From NCBI GenBank assembly GCA_028622995.1, contig JAJQJQ010000047.1, forward strand, positions 992,001 through 1,056,000: a DNA stretch of 64,000 bases. Direction: 5' to 3'. The stretch comes from Panagrolaimus kolymaensis. Taxonomy: Eukaryota > Nematoda > Chromadorea > Rhabditida > Panagrolaimidae. The stretch's first letter is position 1; every line of letters begins with the position of its first letter. Positions 44,801 through 55,937 of this stretch are shown in pieces. The notes beneath the pieces are model-generated. The model searched no databases. It saw only the letters and a list, made by a program, of their open reading frames with translations, and was not told the DNA's origin. The position numbers were made by a program, and so were the translations under genes.

Positions 44801-47301
44801 GAGGGTCGAACTCTCGACCGCTGCATAACTCCGAACGCCATCTCATAAGTGCAGCGCTCTTACCACTGAGCTACAGGAGCGTGACCATGGACAAACAAAA
44901 AGTGTATATGCGAGAAAAAAAGAGGCGCGTCTTTTCAAACTAATTTTTGTCACAAAAAAAATGTTTTATTTTCTTTTTTCTTTCAATTTTTTTATGTTGT
45001 TGACAAAAATAATTTATACTTTACCATTAAATTAAATAAATGCATGCTTTTTTAAAAATTGATTTTTTTATGTGGAATTTTTTTTATAGATTTACAAAAT
45101 GAAGGAGGAAAAGAGGAAAGTTTCATGACTATTTTAAAATATGCTAAACCTGAATGGACCGTATTATTTTTTGCTGTGATTGCAGCAACCATTCAAGGAA
45201 CAGTATTTCCTGCATTTTCAATTTTTTTTTCAGAAATTATGACTGTAAGAAAATTTATTTTTTTGGGTTTTTGATTAAAAAGTTTTATTGGTTTATTTAT
45301 AGATTTTTGCAACCACTGACACTTCTAAAATGAGGCATGATGGACATTTTTGGGCTATAATGTTATTAGGTTGTGGATTCGTTCAAGGTTCAACGGCATT
45401 TCTCCAATCTGCTTTATTTGGATATGCATCAGAAAAATTAACCACTCGATTAAGGACTTCCTTATTCCACAATATTATGCGCATGGATATTGGATACTTT
45501 GATATGCCGACCCATTCATCAGGAAAAATTTCAACTCGTTTAGCCACCAATACTCCCAATGTAAAATCAGCAATTGATTTTCGATTGGGCGCTGTTATAG
45601 CTGCATTGATTTCAATTATATGTGGCCTTATCATTTCATTTTATTATTCATGGCCCACTGCTTTATTAGTTTTGGGTATATTTCCTTTGGGAGTGGTTGG
45701 TCGAGCTTTACAATTAAGATATTTGAAGGGAAGCACAGAAAAAGATGCAAGAGATATGGAAAAAGCAGGCAATGTAAGTAAAGATAAAAATGAGAGACAT
45801 AAATATGGTTTTATTGCTAGCTTAATTTCGCGTTAAGACCAACGTTTAATGTTGTGCCATATTTTTTAAGTTTTCATTATAAAGTTTAAAAACATTCTAA
45901 AAAAACTAAAAAATTAGAATTAAATTTAATATGAAAATTTGCTTACAAAATAAGTTTTTGATTTACAGATCGCTCTTCAAGGAATAGAAAATGTTCGAAC
46001 TGTTCAATCTTTGACATTGGAAAAAAAATTCCATGACATGTTTTTGGAATGCTTGATGGGGCCTCATACTCAAGCAAAAAAAGATGCCATAGTTCAAGGA
46101 TTAACTTATGGATTTTCCACTTCGATTTTATATTTCATTTTTGCTGCATGTTTTCGTTTTGGTTTATGGCTAATTTTATATCATTCCACAGCGCCCATGG
46201 ATATTATGCGGTAATTTTAGGCAATTTTGGATTTAATTATGCAAATTTTTTTAGAGTCTTAATGGCAATTAGCTTTAGTATGGGATCAATTGGATTTGCA
46301 GCAGCTTATTTCCCTGAATACAAAAAAGCTCGATTAGCTGCAGGAATAATTTTTAAAATGCTTGGAGAAGAACCTAAAATTGATAGTCTTTCTTCCAATG
46401 GGCAGAAAAAAGAAATCAAAGGTTTTGTACATTTCAAAGATTTGCATTTTGTTTATCCTGAAAGACCGAATGTGAAAATTTTAAAAGGATTGGATATTGC
46501 TGTCGAGCCTGGGCAAACTTTAGCTTTGGTGAATTTTATTTTAATTTTTTGGTTTCGCAACGAAATAAATAAAGAATAAATTTTGTTATTTTTAGGTTGG
46601 ACCATCAGGTTGTGGAAAATCCACTTTGGTATCATTGATTGAAAGATTTTATGATCCTGAAAATGGTCAAGTTGTTATTGATGGAAGCAATTTGCGAGAT
46701 TTAAATATCGGACATGTTCGATCCAATATTGCTTTAGTCTCCCAAGAACCAATTCTATTTGATTGTTCTATTCGTGAAAATATTTTATATGGATTGGATC
46801 CTAAGAAAATTTCACATGAAGATATTCACCAAGTTGCAAAGCTTGCAAATATTGAAAATTTTGTTAAAAGCTTACCCGCGGGTTATGAAACTAGAGTTGG
46901 TGAAAAAGGAGCTCAATTATCTGGTGGCCAAAAGCAGCGAATTGCAATAGCTCGAGCGTTAATTAGAAATCCAAAAATTTTATTATTGGATGAAGCCACT
47001 TCAGCGTTGGATACAGAAAGTGAAAAAATTGTTCAAGAAGCTCTCGATCGAGCTAGTGAAGGTCGAACGTGTATTATCATTGCTCATCGATTGTCTACGG
47101 TTGTGAATGCTGACTGTATTGCAGTTGTAAAAGATGGAATAATTTTAGAAAAAGGTTAGTCAAGAATTAAAAACTCGTAATTTTATAAAGTAAATAACTT
47201 CCGTTTCAGGAACCCATAACGAATTAATGGCTTTGCGAGGGGCATATTTTAATTTAACTCAAAAACAAATCAAACAAAAACCATTGTTGTTGCAAAATTA
47301 A
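41831..47301 (+). CDS. pgp: P-glycoprotein, full ABCB transporter
   Basis: Full-length multidrug-type ABC exporter at the plasma membrane, about 1309 residues from 15 exons (41831-41907, 41964-42073, 42119-42205, 42344-42614, 42686-42857, 42988-43112, 43167-43452, 43500-43736, 43792-44563, 45090-45244, 45303-45773, 45969-46210, 46255-46528, 46596-47154, 47210-47301), all joining in phase. Architecture is TMD1-NBD1-linker-TMD2-NBD2. NBD1: Walker [11 protein letters not shown]-loop VVSQEPILF, signature [15 protein letters not shown], Walker [13 protein letters not shown], switch His AHRLTT. NBD2 repeats these ([38 protein letters not shown]). The first extracellular loop is short with Cys and an N-glycosylation site (CNTT). 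The linker is rich in Lys/Arg/Ser. The intron 44564-45089 carries an antisense tRNA gene. Nematodes have many Pgp paralogues, so no number is assigned. Confidence 0.96.
44791..44880 (-). tRNA. trnI-UAU: tRNA-Ile(UAU) with 17-nt intron
   Basis: Ninety bases on the minus strand fold as a tRNA. The acceptor stem is GCTCCTG/CTGGAGC with one T-T mismatch at pair 6-67, and the discriminator is A. The D arm and A box are TAGCTCAGTGGTAAGAGC. The anticodon stem is CTGCA/TGCAG with loop C-T-TAT-G-A, giving anticodon UAU. A 17-nt intron follows position 37. The T arm is GAGAG-TTCGACC-CTCTC and holds the B box. An intron in tRNA-Ile(UAU) is usual in eukaryotes. The gene lies antisense inside an intron of the P-glycoprotein gene. 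A short T run (TTTTTTGCATT) lies downstream as a possible Pol III stop. Confidence 0.93.
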
Positions 47302-47970
47302 TTTGTTTTATTTTTAACTTCCATAAATATATTTTTGTGCTTATTTTTATGTTTACATGTTTCATACACAACACATTCCATTCCATGAATAAATCAAACA
47401 ATAACGTCACCTTTTTAGTTTTTTGTTATCATCAATAAAAAGTTTCTCCTCCCAAGCTTAACTTAGCGCTGCTGATTGCTGTCTTTGGACTCATCTTTAT
47501 TTCTTTTTTTTTTGTTGGGACAAAAAAAAAGAAGTATGATTCACTAATAAAAAATGCTAATAGTTTTTGCTTGTTTGTTTATCAGCAAAACATCATCACT
47601 TTCCTTTTTTTTCCATGTCCCTTTCTGATTGTCTAGTTTTTTCTCTTTCTTCACCAAAAAAAATGTGTGTCGTCTTTCTTAATTTTAACAACAGTTTTTT
47701 TTAAACAAACGACGTCAAATAAAATTAAAAATCATTACGGTGGAGGCAGGGAAAAAAGAAGAAAAATAGATAAGAAACAAATACTTAAGCGACGCTAAGC
47801 TTCAACCTAATTTCTCAAATAAATATCATTTTTCTAACAAACGACTTAACAACTGCTGAATTTTATTCCTCAAACTTTGTTTGCTTACTACTGCTTGTGA
47901 TTTTCTTCTCTCTAAAGAAATATTTTTTAATTTGTTACTGACGCTTCAATTTATTTTTATTATATTAACA
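47302..47970. other. Intergenic
   Basis: About 670 bp with no gene seen; AT-rich, with a poly(A)-signal-like AATAAA near 47388. Confidence 0.5.
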
Positions 47971-48396
47971 ATGACTAAATTTATTTTCATTACTTTATTG
48001 GTTTTTATTTCTGCATTTTATTTTGGATCAACAGCGCCATTAGATACTTTGGAAGATGCTGCTGTGGCAAGTTCAAGTACCACAGTAGGACAAGCTCCAA
48101 GTTTGCCACCAAAACCTTCCACTCAGGGGCCAACCAACGGTGGTGACTCCAGCTCAACTACCCCATATGTTTGGACTCCCGTTTCCGGCCAAACTTTTGC
48201 TCATGGTAATGATTCAGTTACAACAACCATGAATCTACCAGAACCATCGGGCAGTAGCACTCATTCAGGTGAAGAACAACCACCAACAACTGCATCAACC
48301 CAAATGCCAACTACCAGCGATGCAACTTCAACAACTACACTATCCATTGCAGCAATTATTTTACCATTAATTACCTTTACTATTTTTAAAGTTTAA
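47971..48396 (+). CDS. Ser/Thr-rich GPI-anchored-type surface protein
   Basis: Intronless, 141 residues. The signal peptide MTKFIFITLLVFISAFYFG is followed by about 100 residues dominated by Thr, Ser, Pro and Gly with several NxS/T sites (a mucin-like stalk). The C-terminus is small residues then a hydrophobic tail (SIAAIILPLITFTIF) with no cytosolic domain, the layout of a GPI-attachment signal. The tail resembles that of the gene at 53957-54829 (LSTMAIILLIIIF). No structured domain is visible. Likely a surface-coat or cuticle-glycocalyx component; no specific function can be given. Confidence 0.7.
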   Translation: MTKFIFITLLVFISAFYFGSTAPLDTLEDAAVASSSTTVGQAPSLPPKPSTQGPTNGGDSSSTTPYVWTPVSGQTFAHGNDSVTTTMNLPEPSGSSTHSGEEQPPTTASTQMPTTSDATSTTTLSIAAIILPLITFTIFKV

Positions 48397-49281
48397 ATTT
48401 ATTTAACAAATTTTATTTCATCATTTTCTTTTTGTCTTTATATTTTTAAAGCCAATTTCTTGATAAGCTGCTTTTTTTTAATACATAAATAAACTTTTTT
48501 TTATTGCATTCATTAAAAAGTTTGTGAATTTCCACATCAATAATTTTTGGTATTTGTAAAATAAAAAATTTTGTGGAAAATGCTTTGAAAGTTATTAGAA
48601 AAAAATAAAGAAGATTAAAAGATTTAAGCTTAATTTTTGTTTTTCATTTTTTACTTGTAATTTTTTTCTTGCAAAATAGTTGGAAGTTTTTCTTCTTTTT
48701 TATTCAATAACAAATCTGACTCATTCTTACCCTTTTTAAAGGCGAAACACTATGCAAAATGTTTAAAGGTCAGCAAATTTTTTTTGTCGAATGAGAATTG
48801 GCAGAAAAGTAAAAACGAAAGAACATTTTGTTCATAGTTATCGATCAATATTATACATACTTTTTTAAGAATTTTTTCTCTCGTCGAAACTTTTTGAATA
48901 TTTGATTTAACTTTTTTTTTTATTTTAGTTAAAATTATTAAATATTTTTCCATTAACTTTTGATGATTTTGCTTTGTTTTTGTCCAGAAATATGAACAAT
49001 AGAATACATTCAGATATTCAAAGAACAAGAATTATAACAAAACAAAGAAAGAAAACCCATTAATGCTTGAAGATATTTTCGTATTTTTCGAAAGAATATC
49101 AGTATCACATTTTTTTTCAAAGTTTTATTATTTATAAATTAATCTTATGGTTTATTCAAATGATATTATATTAGTCAGGATTTTTTTTGACCAGATCTTG
49201 AAAACTGAATCAATCATTTTGTCCTATTTTTCTATTTAAATTTTTTAAATAAAATCAATATTTTAGAGTTTTTTTTAGGAA
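48397..49281. other. Convergent 3' intergenic region
   Basis: About 885 bp, AT-rich, no gene seen. Confidence 0.5.
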
Positions 49282-50699
49282 TTATGCAATGGTTCTCATA
49301 GTTGAACTTGATGCCATTATTTGATGATTATTGGGTTGATGAGGAGGCGGCATCATAACACTTGCAACTGGAATTTTAGCTATTCTTGTATTATCAAATC
49401 CATTTGCATCGGATGAACCATTCTGAAGGGCAACTTTGAAATGTTTGTAATTAAACCCGCAATTTACTACTCTAAAAATTAATGTGTTTTAAATTTTAAA
49501 TGCAATTAAGAAATTAATAAATAAACCCCATACCCATCAAGGGCTGAACATAGTTCCCATGCTAAAGTTGTGGTAATAAAAAGTAGCCATTTAGTATCGG
49601 CATAACGTGAAAATAAATGAAATGAAATTAACATAAAAGTTTGTAATAAACTTGTTAAACATGACTAAAAAAGTAAATAAAAATTAATTATATCAACAAT
49701 CGTGTGCTTTTAATGGAAACAACAAACTTGGTAAAAAAAGCGTTTATCAAGCTTTTTGTTATTATGCTTCTGAGAATTTCGATTATTCATCGAAGCCACT
49801 AAAAATTAAATTAAATTTAGTAAATAATAAGTAATTTAAATTTTATTGTAAAAGTGCAACTTTTATAAAAATAATTAAAAACCATACAATTATTTGTGAA
49901 TTTTATTAAAGCAAAAAGCGTTATTGCATCAAGAATAACTACTATTATCATTATTGAGCAAGAATATAAAAAATCAATATAAAATGCAAGAAAATGGCCG
50001 CATGATGATTCCGAAAAATACCATATATATGCTTGAGTGTCCAGTAAAAAATCGCAGGAATCTTAAAAAAATGTTTTTAAAATGAAAAATTAAATATAAA
50101 ACCAACCAAAAAATCCAACTGATGAATGACAAATGGCTAAAAACCAAGTAAATGCAATAATAATTTTTGTTCCTTTATCAGAAAATATTTTCCTATATGT
50201 AAATGGAAACATAATTGCCATAAATCGGTTTATAGTTTTTATTAAAACTGTATAACTTGTTAAAAGGCATATTCCTACAGCGATTTGACCCATTCGATGG
50301 CCTATCGATGATTCAGCCAAAGATGGAAAACTAAAATAAGAATTTTTTAATTTTTTTTTCTAAATTTATATGTTAAAAAAATTACACTAAAACAACAAAA
50401 ATAGTCCAGCAACCAACAATAAGAATATTTATAACTTCGGCTATAGAATGTGAGGCACATAAATATCCAAAACTATTATGCAATAATGGAGATTTAATGG
50501 TAATATAAACATTTAACAAATTTGCAAGTAACCCAAACACAGCTATCTAAAATTAAGAAAAAAAGGTAAAAGTTTCTAAACGTTGCAAGAAAATACCAAC
50601 CACAGCTAAAATAAGTATTACAGCGCTCATAAAATATGCATCTTTCACCGTTAGAATGGAATCCGGCGCAATCGAGGTTGAAGAGACAGTAGTTGACAT
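49282..50699 (-). CDS. Srx-like serpentine chemoreceptor (7TM GPCR)
   Basis: Nematode-type seven-TM receptor. The exons begin at 50699-50601 and about 50546-50386, then about 50333-50105 and further short exons down to the stop at 49282; some internal junctions are approximate. TM1 spans the first intron (AVILILAV joined to IAVFGLLANLLNVYI), followed by NSFGYLCASHSIAEVINIL, the characteristic Srx segment SFGxLCxSHxIA. TM3 (GICLLTSYTVLIKTINRFMAIMFP) ends in a DRY-like N-R-F. Later TMs contain YSCSIMIIVVILDAITL and SFHLF, and WELCSALDGVVNCGFN matches the Srx C-terminal LDG-N segment. The cytoplasmic tail is polar. An acceptor 11 bp before the ATG (TTTTTTCAG) fits trans-splicing. The ligand is unknown; such receptors usually act in sensory neurons. 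Confidence 0.8.
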
Positions 50700-52053
50700 C
50701 TTTTTTATCCTGAAAAAAAGCTAATTATTAAATAAAATAAAATAGTTTAAAAGTAAAAATGGTTTTTAAACTATTTATTAAATAAAAATACTATCTTTTA
50801 TTTTTTTGAACAAGGCTGTTTAAATTTAAAGAACTCTTTAAAGTCAGAAAAAAAAGTATTTTTAAAAGAACTTTTATGACATCAAGATGTCTACGACCAA
50901 AAGGTCTATTTATTAATCAACCTTATTTATTTATTTATTTATTTTTATTGGGGTTGATGAACGCCGTTTTCAAAGAAGCTACAAAGAGAAAAAAAATTAA
51001 ATAACAAACAAACCTTTTTTCTTGCTCATTCAAAAATTATGGACTCTTTTTTCAAGTTCAAGAAATCACAGTTAAATAATAAATAATAATAATCAGAACA
51101 TTTACAGACAGGTAAATATTAAAAAAATAATAAATAATAATATATGAGGTTTATTCAAAATTGCTGTTATTGACAAATGGACTTTCAAAGAAAAAGAAAA
51201 AAGTAAAAAAAACATGAAAAACGTCAGTAACAAGCAACTATTGAAAAAGAAAAATATTAAGTTCTTTGAAAATAGGTAACAGGTGGTTATTTTACGGTAA
51301 TTTTTTTACAAGTGCCTGCTGCTTGAATTTATAACTGTAATTACCATTGATTTTCTTTATATGTTTTATAAAAAGCCAAATAAAATAAATTCATTTAAGG
51401 TTTTTTATGCCAAATAAAAACTAATAAAGTTAATAAAATTATTGAGAAAGAAAGGAAAAAGTGGAGGAGTGGTTGTTAAAAATAAAACCAAATAAAAAAT
51501 GCATTTAAATATTCTTTTTTTTACTTTTTTCTTTCCAATGTGCCACTACTTTTGTTCCACTAAATTAATTAACTTTAACCTCTTTGAGTTTCTTTAAAAA
51601 TGACGAAGCAAGCTTTTTCTTTCCACCACATATTTAAACAAATAAAAAAAAAAAGACTTTTAAACCTAAAAAAGAATAAAAAAAAAAAATAACGCATAGT
51701 TTTAACAACGACGTCGACGACGACGATGAAGAAAAGATAGCATCCTTCTTCCTGCTTTCATTTTTGACTTGTTAAAAGGCAGCATTAATAGTTTTTGTTC
51801 AGTGTTTTTTAAACGGAAATTAAAACTGCATTGTCTTGAACTTAAAAAATATACAAATAAAAATTATAAATAATAATTTATTGAAAAACCCATTTTTCTT
51901 TATTGAGTGTCAATCAATCTTCTACAGATGCTTCAACTAACATATAGCGATGTAGCATTATTTTAGTTTCCCTTGTAATCGTTTATCCTTATCCTTATAA
52001 TTATTAAATTAAAAAACTACAAATAATTGCGATTTTTTTGCTTTCATGGCTTA

Positions 52054-52335
52054 GAATTTGTTTTTAAAATTTGACTTTTATTTAAAAAACATATGTTTGT
52101 TTGATATTTCTATTTTTTGTGATTACGGCGAAGCATCAAAACCAAAGCGCACCTACTTATATTTTATTGTTTTGTTTTGATTGTCTTTCTTTTTTCTTAC
52201 GGAGAAATGTTAAAAAAGCCATTTTCTTGCAATCGATATTTTCATTTTCACCATTATCGAATCTAGCTCGAATAGACGAACTTTTTAGTTCTTTGAATAT
52301 TTTATATTTTCTTTTTTTCTTTTTTTTCATCGCAT
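52054..52335 (+). repeat. Duplicated intergenic segment, first copy
   Basis: Similar over about 280 bp to 52862-53142 in direct orientation. Shared landmarks are GTTTTTAAAATTTGA, TTCTTACGGAGAAAT, AAGCCATTTTCTTGCAATCG and ATCTAGCT, in the same order. No coding potential is seen in either copy. Confidence 0.75.
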
Positions 52336-52861
52336 TGGTAAGTTGAGGTTATAAATGGCATGCCATGCGACTCTTTAGGTAAACTATTCGTGTCAATCAT
52401 TTTTATATGATAGAATATTTAATAAAATTTTATATAATAACATCTTTTTATTACAAATATTTCTAACATTCTTAATAAAGAAATTTTGTAATTTGAAATC
52501 ACCTGGTAAGCAAAAATTCACTCACTAATGGATTTTTACTCAAGAATGATACTCCATTTTGCTTGTTTCAATAAAATAAAACAAAACATAAAAAGGTGAA
52601 ACTATTGCAACATTCCTTCGAAGATTCTTCTCTTTTTTTTGTTGTTGCAAAATAAAGTATCGCCATCGCTTCAATGAGACAGAAATAAAATAGCAGCAAG
52701 CCGACGGCAATCGACCAACGAGCGATGAAACGTAAACAAACAAACAAAATCAAAAGGCATTTAGCTTACATTGTTCCAAAATTTTATGATATTTGGGATA
52801 TAAAAAGTAATTAAAATATGCGCGATGAAGAAGAATCAAAATAACAGAGAATACATATTAA

Positions 52862-53142
52862 AAATTTGTTTTTAAAATTTGATTTTTATTTAACAAAAAT
52901 TTTTTTGTTTGTCATTTCCATTTATATTATTGGTTACGTCGAATCAAAATAAAGAGCGCTGCTTTTATTTTATACATTTTTTTGTTGTGTTTCTTTTTTT
53001 CTTACGGAGAAATTTAAAAAAAGCCATTTTCTTGCAATCGATATTTTTATTTTTACCATTTGCGTATCTAGCTTTTTTGTAAAATAAGCGTTCTTTCTGT
53101 TTATTTTGAATATTTTGGATTTTCTTTTTTTCTTCTTTTTTT
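52862..53142 (+). repeat. Duplicated intergenic segment, second copy
   Basis: Second copy of the segment at 52054-52335, about 0.8 kb downstream, diverged mainly by small indels in A/T runs. Confidence 0.75.
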
Positions 53143-53956
53143 TAAGTAGTTGGTAATTAAAGGTAATTAAAATCATATTAAGAAACTCTTTACAATGTAA
53201 GTTTTCCAACATAGAAGTTGTTCGTCTAACTCAAGAAAGCATAATTAGAAAATGCATTGAAGACCAATTTCATAACTGTCTTACAATTGCAACAAACGAG
53301 CGGAGGGCTTTAATTGTAGCTCATTGCCTCCCACCAATTTATAATGGGCAGACAAATTTCACATTTATGACAACACAAATAATACATAAAAGTTGAAATA
53401 ATGTATTTAAGTAATTCTCATTTGACAATTAATAAATTTTTAATTTAAAAAACCATCCCTGTTGAATGACTGATGTTTAATTAAATAAACAGATAGATTT
53501 ACATTTGGTAATCAAAAAACGTCTTAGAAAATCATTTATTATAAAATGTTTTTGGTTATAAAATTATTTTGAGTCATTTTGTCGCTCTTTTCCAGTTTAA
53601 CCAAAAAATGTACCATAAAATTTTGATATATTTTTTAGGTTAATTTTTAGAGAATTTGTCAATGTGCACATATAATAATAATTATTTATTTTAAAACTTT
53701 TATGTACCTTTTTTGACAAAAATGATGAATGATAGTGTAGGGTTTAGCCCATAATGTAAATAATCAGAATAATTTTTCTCCATTCAAGTTGCATTTTCAT
53801 TGTTTGAAGAATTTGTGAAGCCTCTTTTAAATAAAAAATATAAAGGTGCGGTGGCAAAGCAATAAAAAAAAGCTTTACTATAAATTTGCTTCCTTGTCGA
53901 GTTTCATGACACTTTCTGTGTCAAATTGTTTGATTTGACAAAAAAATTCCGACAAA

Positions 53957-54829
53957 ATGATAAATGCTAGGTTTACTTGGATACTTATTCGCATGATTTT
54001 GTGGTTTACAAATTTGAAAAATGTAACAATTTTGTTTTTTGAATGTAACAAAAAAATTTGAATTTAGGTAAATGCTGATGTCTCACCGTCAACCATTTCA
54101 ATAAGAAATTTAGAAGTAGATTTAAATTGCGATTTATTCATGAACGCTACGGAATTGACTTTTTTGCTAAATGTACAAACAGAAGAAAGGTAAAAAAAGA
54201 TTTAATTTTTAAAATAACAACTTTTTTAAATGTTCGGGTTTTAGCATTCTTGATAAAAGCGTGGGAACTCGTATACTTTCCAATAATACTATTTTTAATA
54301 TTTTATTTATTGATTCCACACCACTTGATTTTAACATAACAACTGCTTTTGTAAGTTAAAAACATAAATTAGTTTAATTCTCAATTTTGAATATAAAAAT
54401 TCCAGAATACAATAACAATAAATGCAGGATTTATTTTTCGCTTTATTGGAACAAGTAATAACACTCAGGAAAATCATGGTTTAATTACATTAACAAATTC
54501 CACATATTTATCAAATGATTGGACTAATGCAACCCAATATTGGACAAGCGGCAACAATGGAAACATTTCTATGTAAAATAATTTGTTTAGAATACTTTGT
54601 GAATATTTTTATTATTTTTAGGGGCGTAAAATTTGAATATTTAAAGCAATGCCAAAATTCGAATATTACTAATTTTTTCTGTGAAGAAATAACTTCAAGT
54701 TCGCCAACACCGAATCCACTAAACGGAAGCTCAACAACACCTGTTTCAACAACTTCTAACACATCTGCATCAAATTCATTATCCACAATGGCAATTATTT
54801 TACTAATAATTATATTCTCATTTTTTTAA
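53957..54829 (+). CDS. Secreted, probably GPI-anchored surface protein
   Basis: Unrecognised, 222 residues from five exons (53957-54022, 54068-54189, 54245-54350, 54406-54572, 54622-54829) that join in phase. The first exon would encode a hydrophobic leader (FTWILIRMILWF) and is the least certain part. The ectodomain is beta-rich in appearance with many NxS/T sites (NATE, NNT, NIT, NST) and Cys at LNCDLF, KQCQN and FFCEE. It contains a YWTSGNNGN turn similar to YSSGNNGG in the EGF/mucin protein at 17904-19175, which may reflect a shared CUB-like domain. A short Ser/Thr/Pro stalk leads to a terminal hydrophobic tail (TMAIILLIIIFSFF) with nothing after it, as in GPI signals. Confidence 0.68.
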
Positions 54830-55063
54830 TAATAAAATTTAATTTTTTGAATATATCTTTCATTCTTCTTTTTTAAAATACTAAATTATGATCTTGACAA
54901 ATTAATGAGACATTCCTCTATTTCAATTCAAAACAACATTTTTGCGTGCTATTTTTTTTCCTTCAAATTTGTAGCATAACGAAGAATTTGCGACACCAAC
55001 CCTTTCAGATCAATTATTTTGTTAAAAAGGTAAATCAAAAATGCAAGAGTATTGTAAAAAAAA

Positions 55064-55252
55064 GTTTCAAAACTCAAAAGTGATATCACATTGAAAAAAA
55101 TATGATTCACTTCAAAAAAATTATTTGCTTGTTATTGTTATTCTAAAAAACAAAGACTTTCGTTTAATCAATCATAATCAAAACAATTTGATGGTAGTAG
55201 AGTAATTAATTACTGACACTTTTGACGCAATAAAAAAAAATTTTTCACGCAG
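55064..55252 (+). repeat. Duplicated segment upstream of DDHD gene, copy 1
   Basis: About 190 bp resembling 55542-55739 in direct orientation. Common words in order are TTTCAAAAC, AAAAGTGAT, ATGATTCACTTCAAAAAAAT, AACAAAGACTTT, AGTAATTAATT and ACGCAATAAAAAA. Confidence 0.78.
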
Positions 55253-55541
55253 AAAAAAGAGAAGGGACCCTTGTTTTTACTCATTTTTTCTTTTTCTTTC
55301 AACCCCAGAAATTTTTTCTATCTTTTTTTTTCATTGAAACCATATTGCTTATTTTGAAACATTAAGAAATCATGGCAAAACAAAAATCTATAACCCCATA
55401 AAATATTTAATACAATAATTTTTAACAAACTTTTTAAAAATTTCAAATGGTCCCTTGATAAAAGTTTTGCGATGGAGACATATTTCCAAATTAAATATTT
55501 TTTAAAAACTAAAGCAGTGCTGGAACTGCATAGTAGAAAAT

Positions 55542-55739
55542 TCTTTCAAAACTTAAAAGTGATTTCACATAGAAAAAAAAAATGATTCACTTCAAAAAAA
55601 TCATTTGCTTGTTTGTTATTCTAAGAAACAAAGACTTTTTTTTTATCAATCCATCATAATTAAGAAAACATTTTGATTGAAGTAAAGTAATTAATTGTTG
55701 ACATCTTTTTCACGCAATAAAAAAGACATTTACACCAGT
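55542..55739 (+). repeat. Duplicated segment upstream of DDHD gene, copy 2
   Basis: Second copy of the 55064-55252 segment, offset by about 480 bp; similarity continues weakly into the T-rich sequence on the right. Confidence 0.78.
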
Positions 55740-55937
55740 AAGAAGAAAAAGAAAAACTTGTTTCACATATTTTTTTCCTATGTTTTTTTCTTTCGCTTTT
55801 TTTCGTTGAAACTTTTTTTGCTTCTTTTTTTGAACATATAAAAAGTGTCTTCTTTTTTTGGATTAACACTAAAAAGCGTCTAATAAATTCTCCAAATAAG
55901 TTTAATTTAATTGTAAAAAGTTAAATTTAAAAAAAAA

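Larger units (their letters stand above)
50700..53956. other. 3.3 kb intergenic region with a duplicated segment
   Basis: No gene recognised. It contains two related ~280 bp segments (separate entries) and very AT-rich DNA. Between 53200 and 53950 there are short open stretches, but none has clear splice sites or a domain. Confidence 0.45.
54830..55937. other. Intergenic with tandem-like duplication
   Basis: About 1.1 kb. Most of it is two diverged copies of one segment (55064-55252 and 55542-55739). The frame at 55660-55869 minus is Lys-rich and lies partly in the repeat, so it is not called. Confidence 0.5.

Noticed and set aside
52540..52753. Two overlapping minus-strand frames
   Set aside because: Short, with no domain or splice logic; they lie between the two duplicated non-coding segments.
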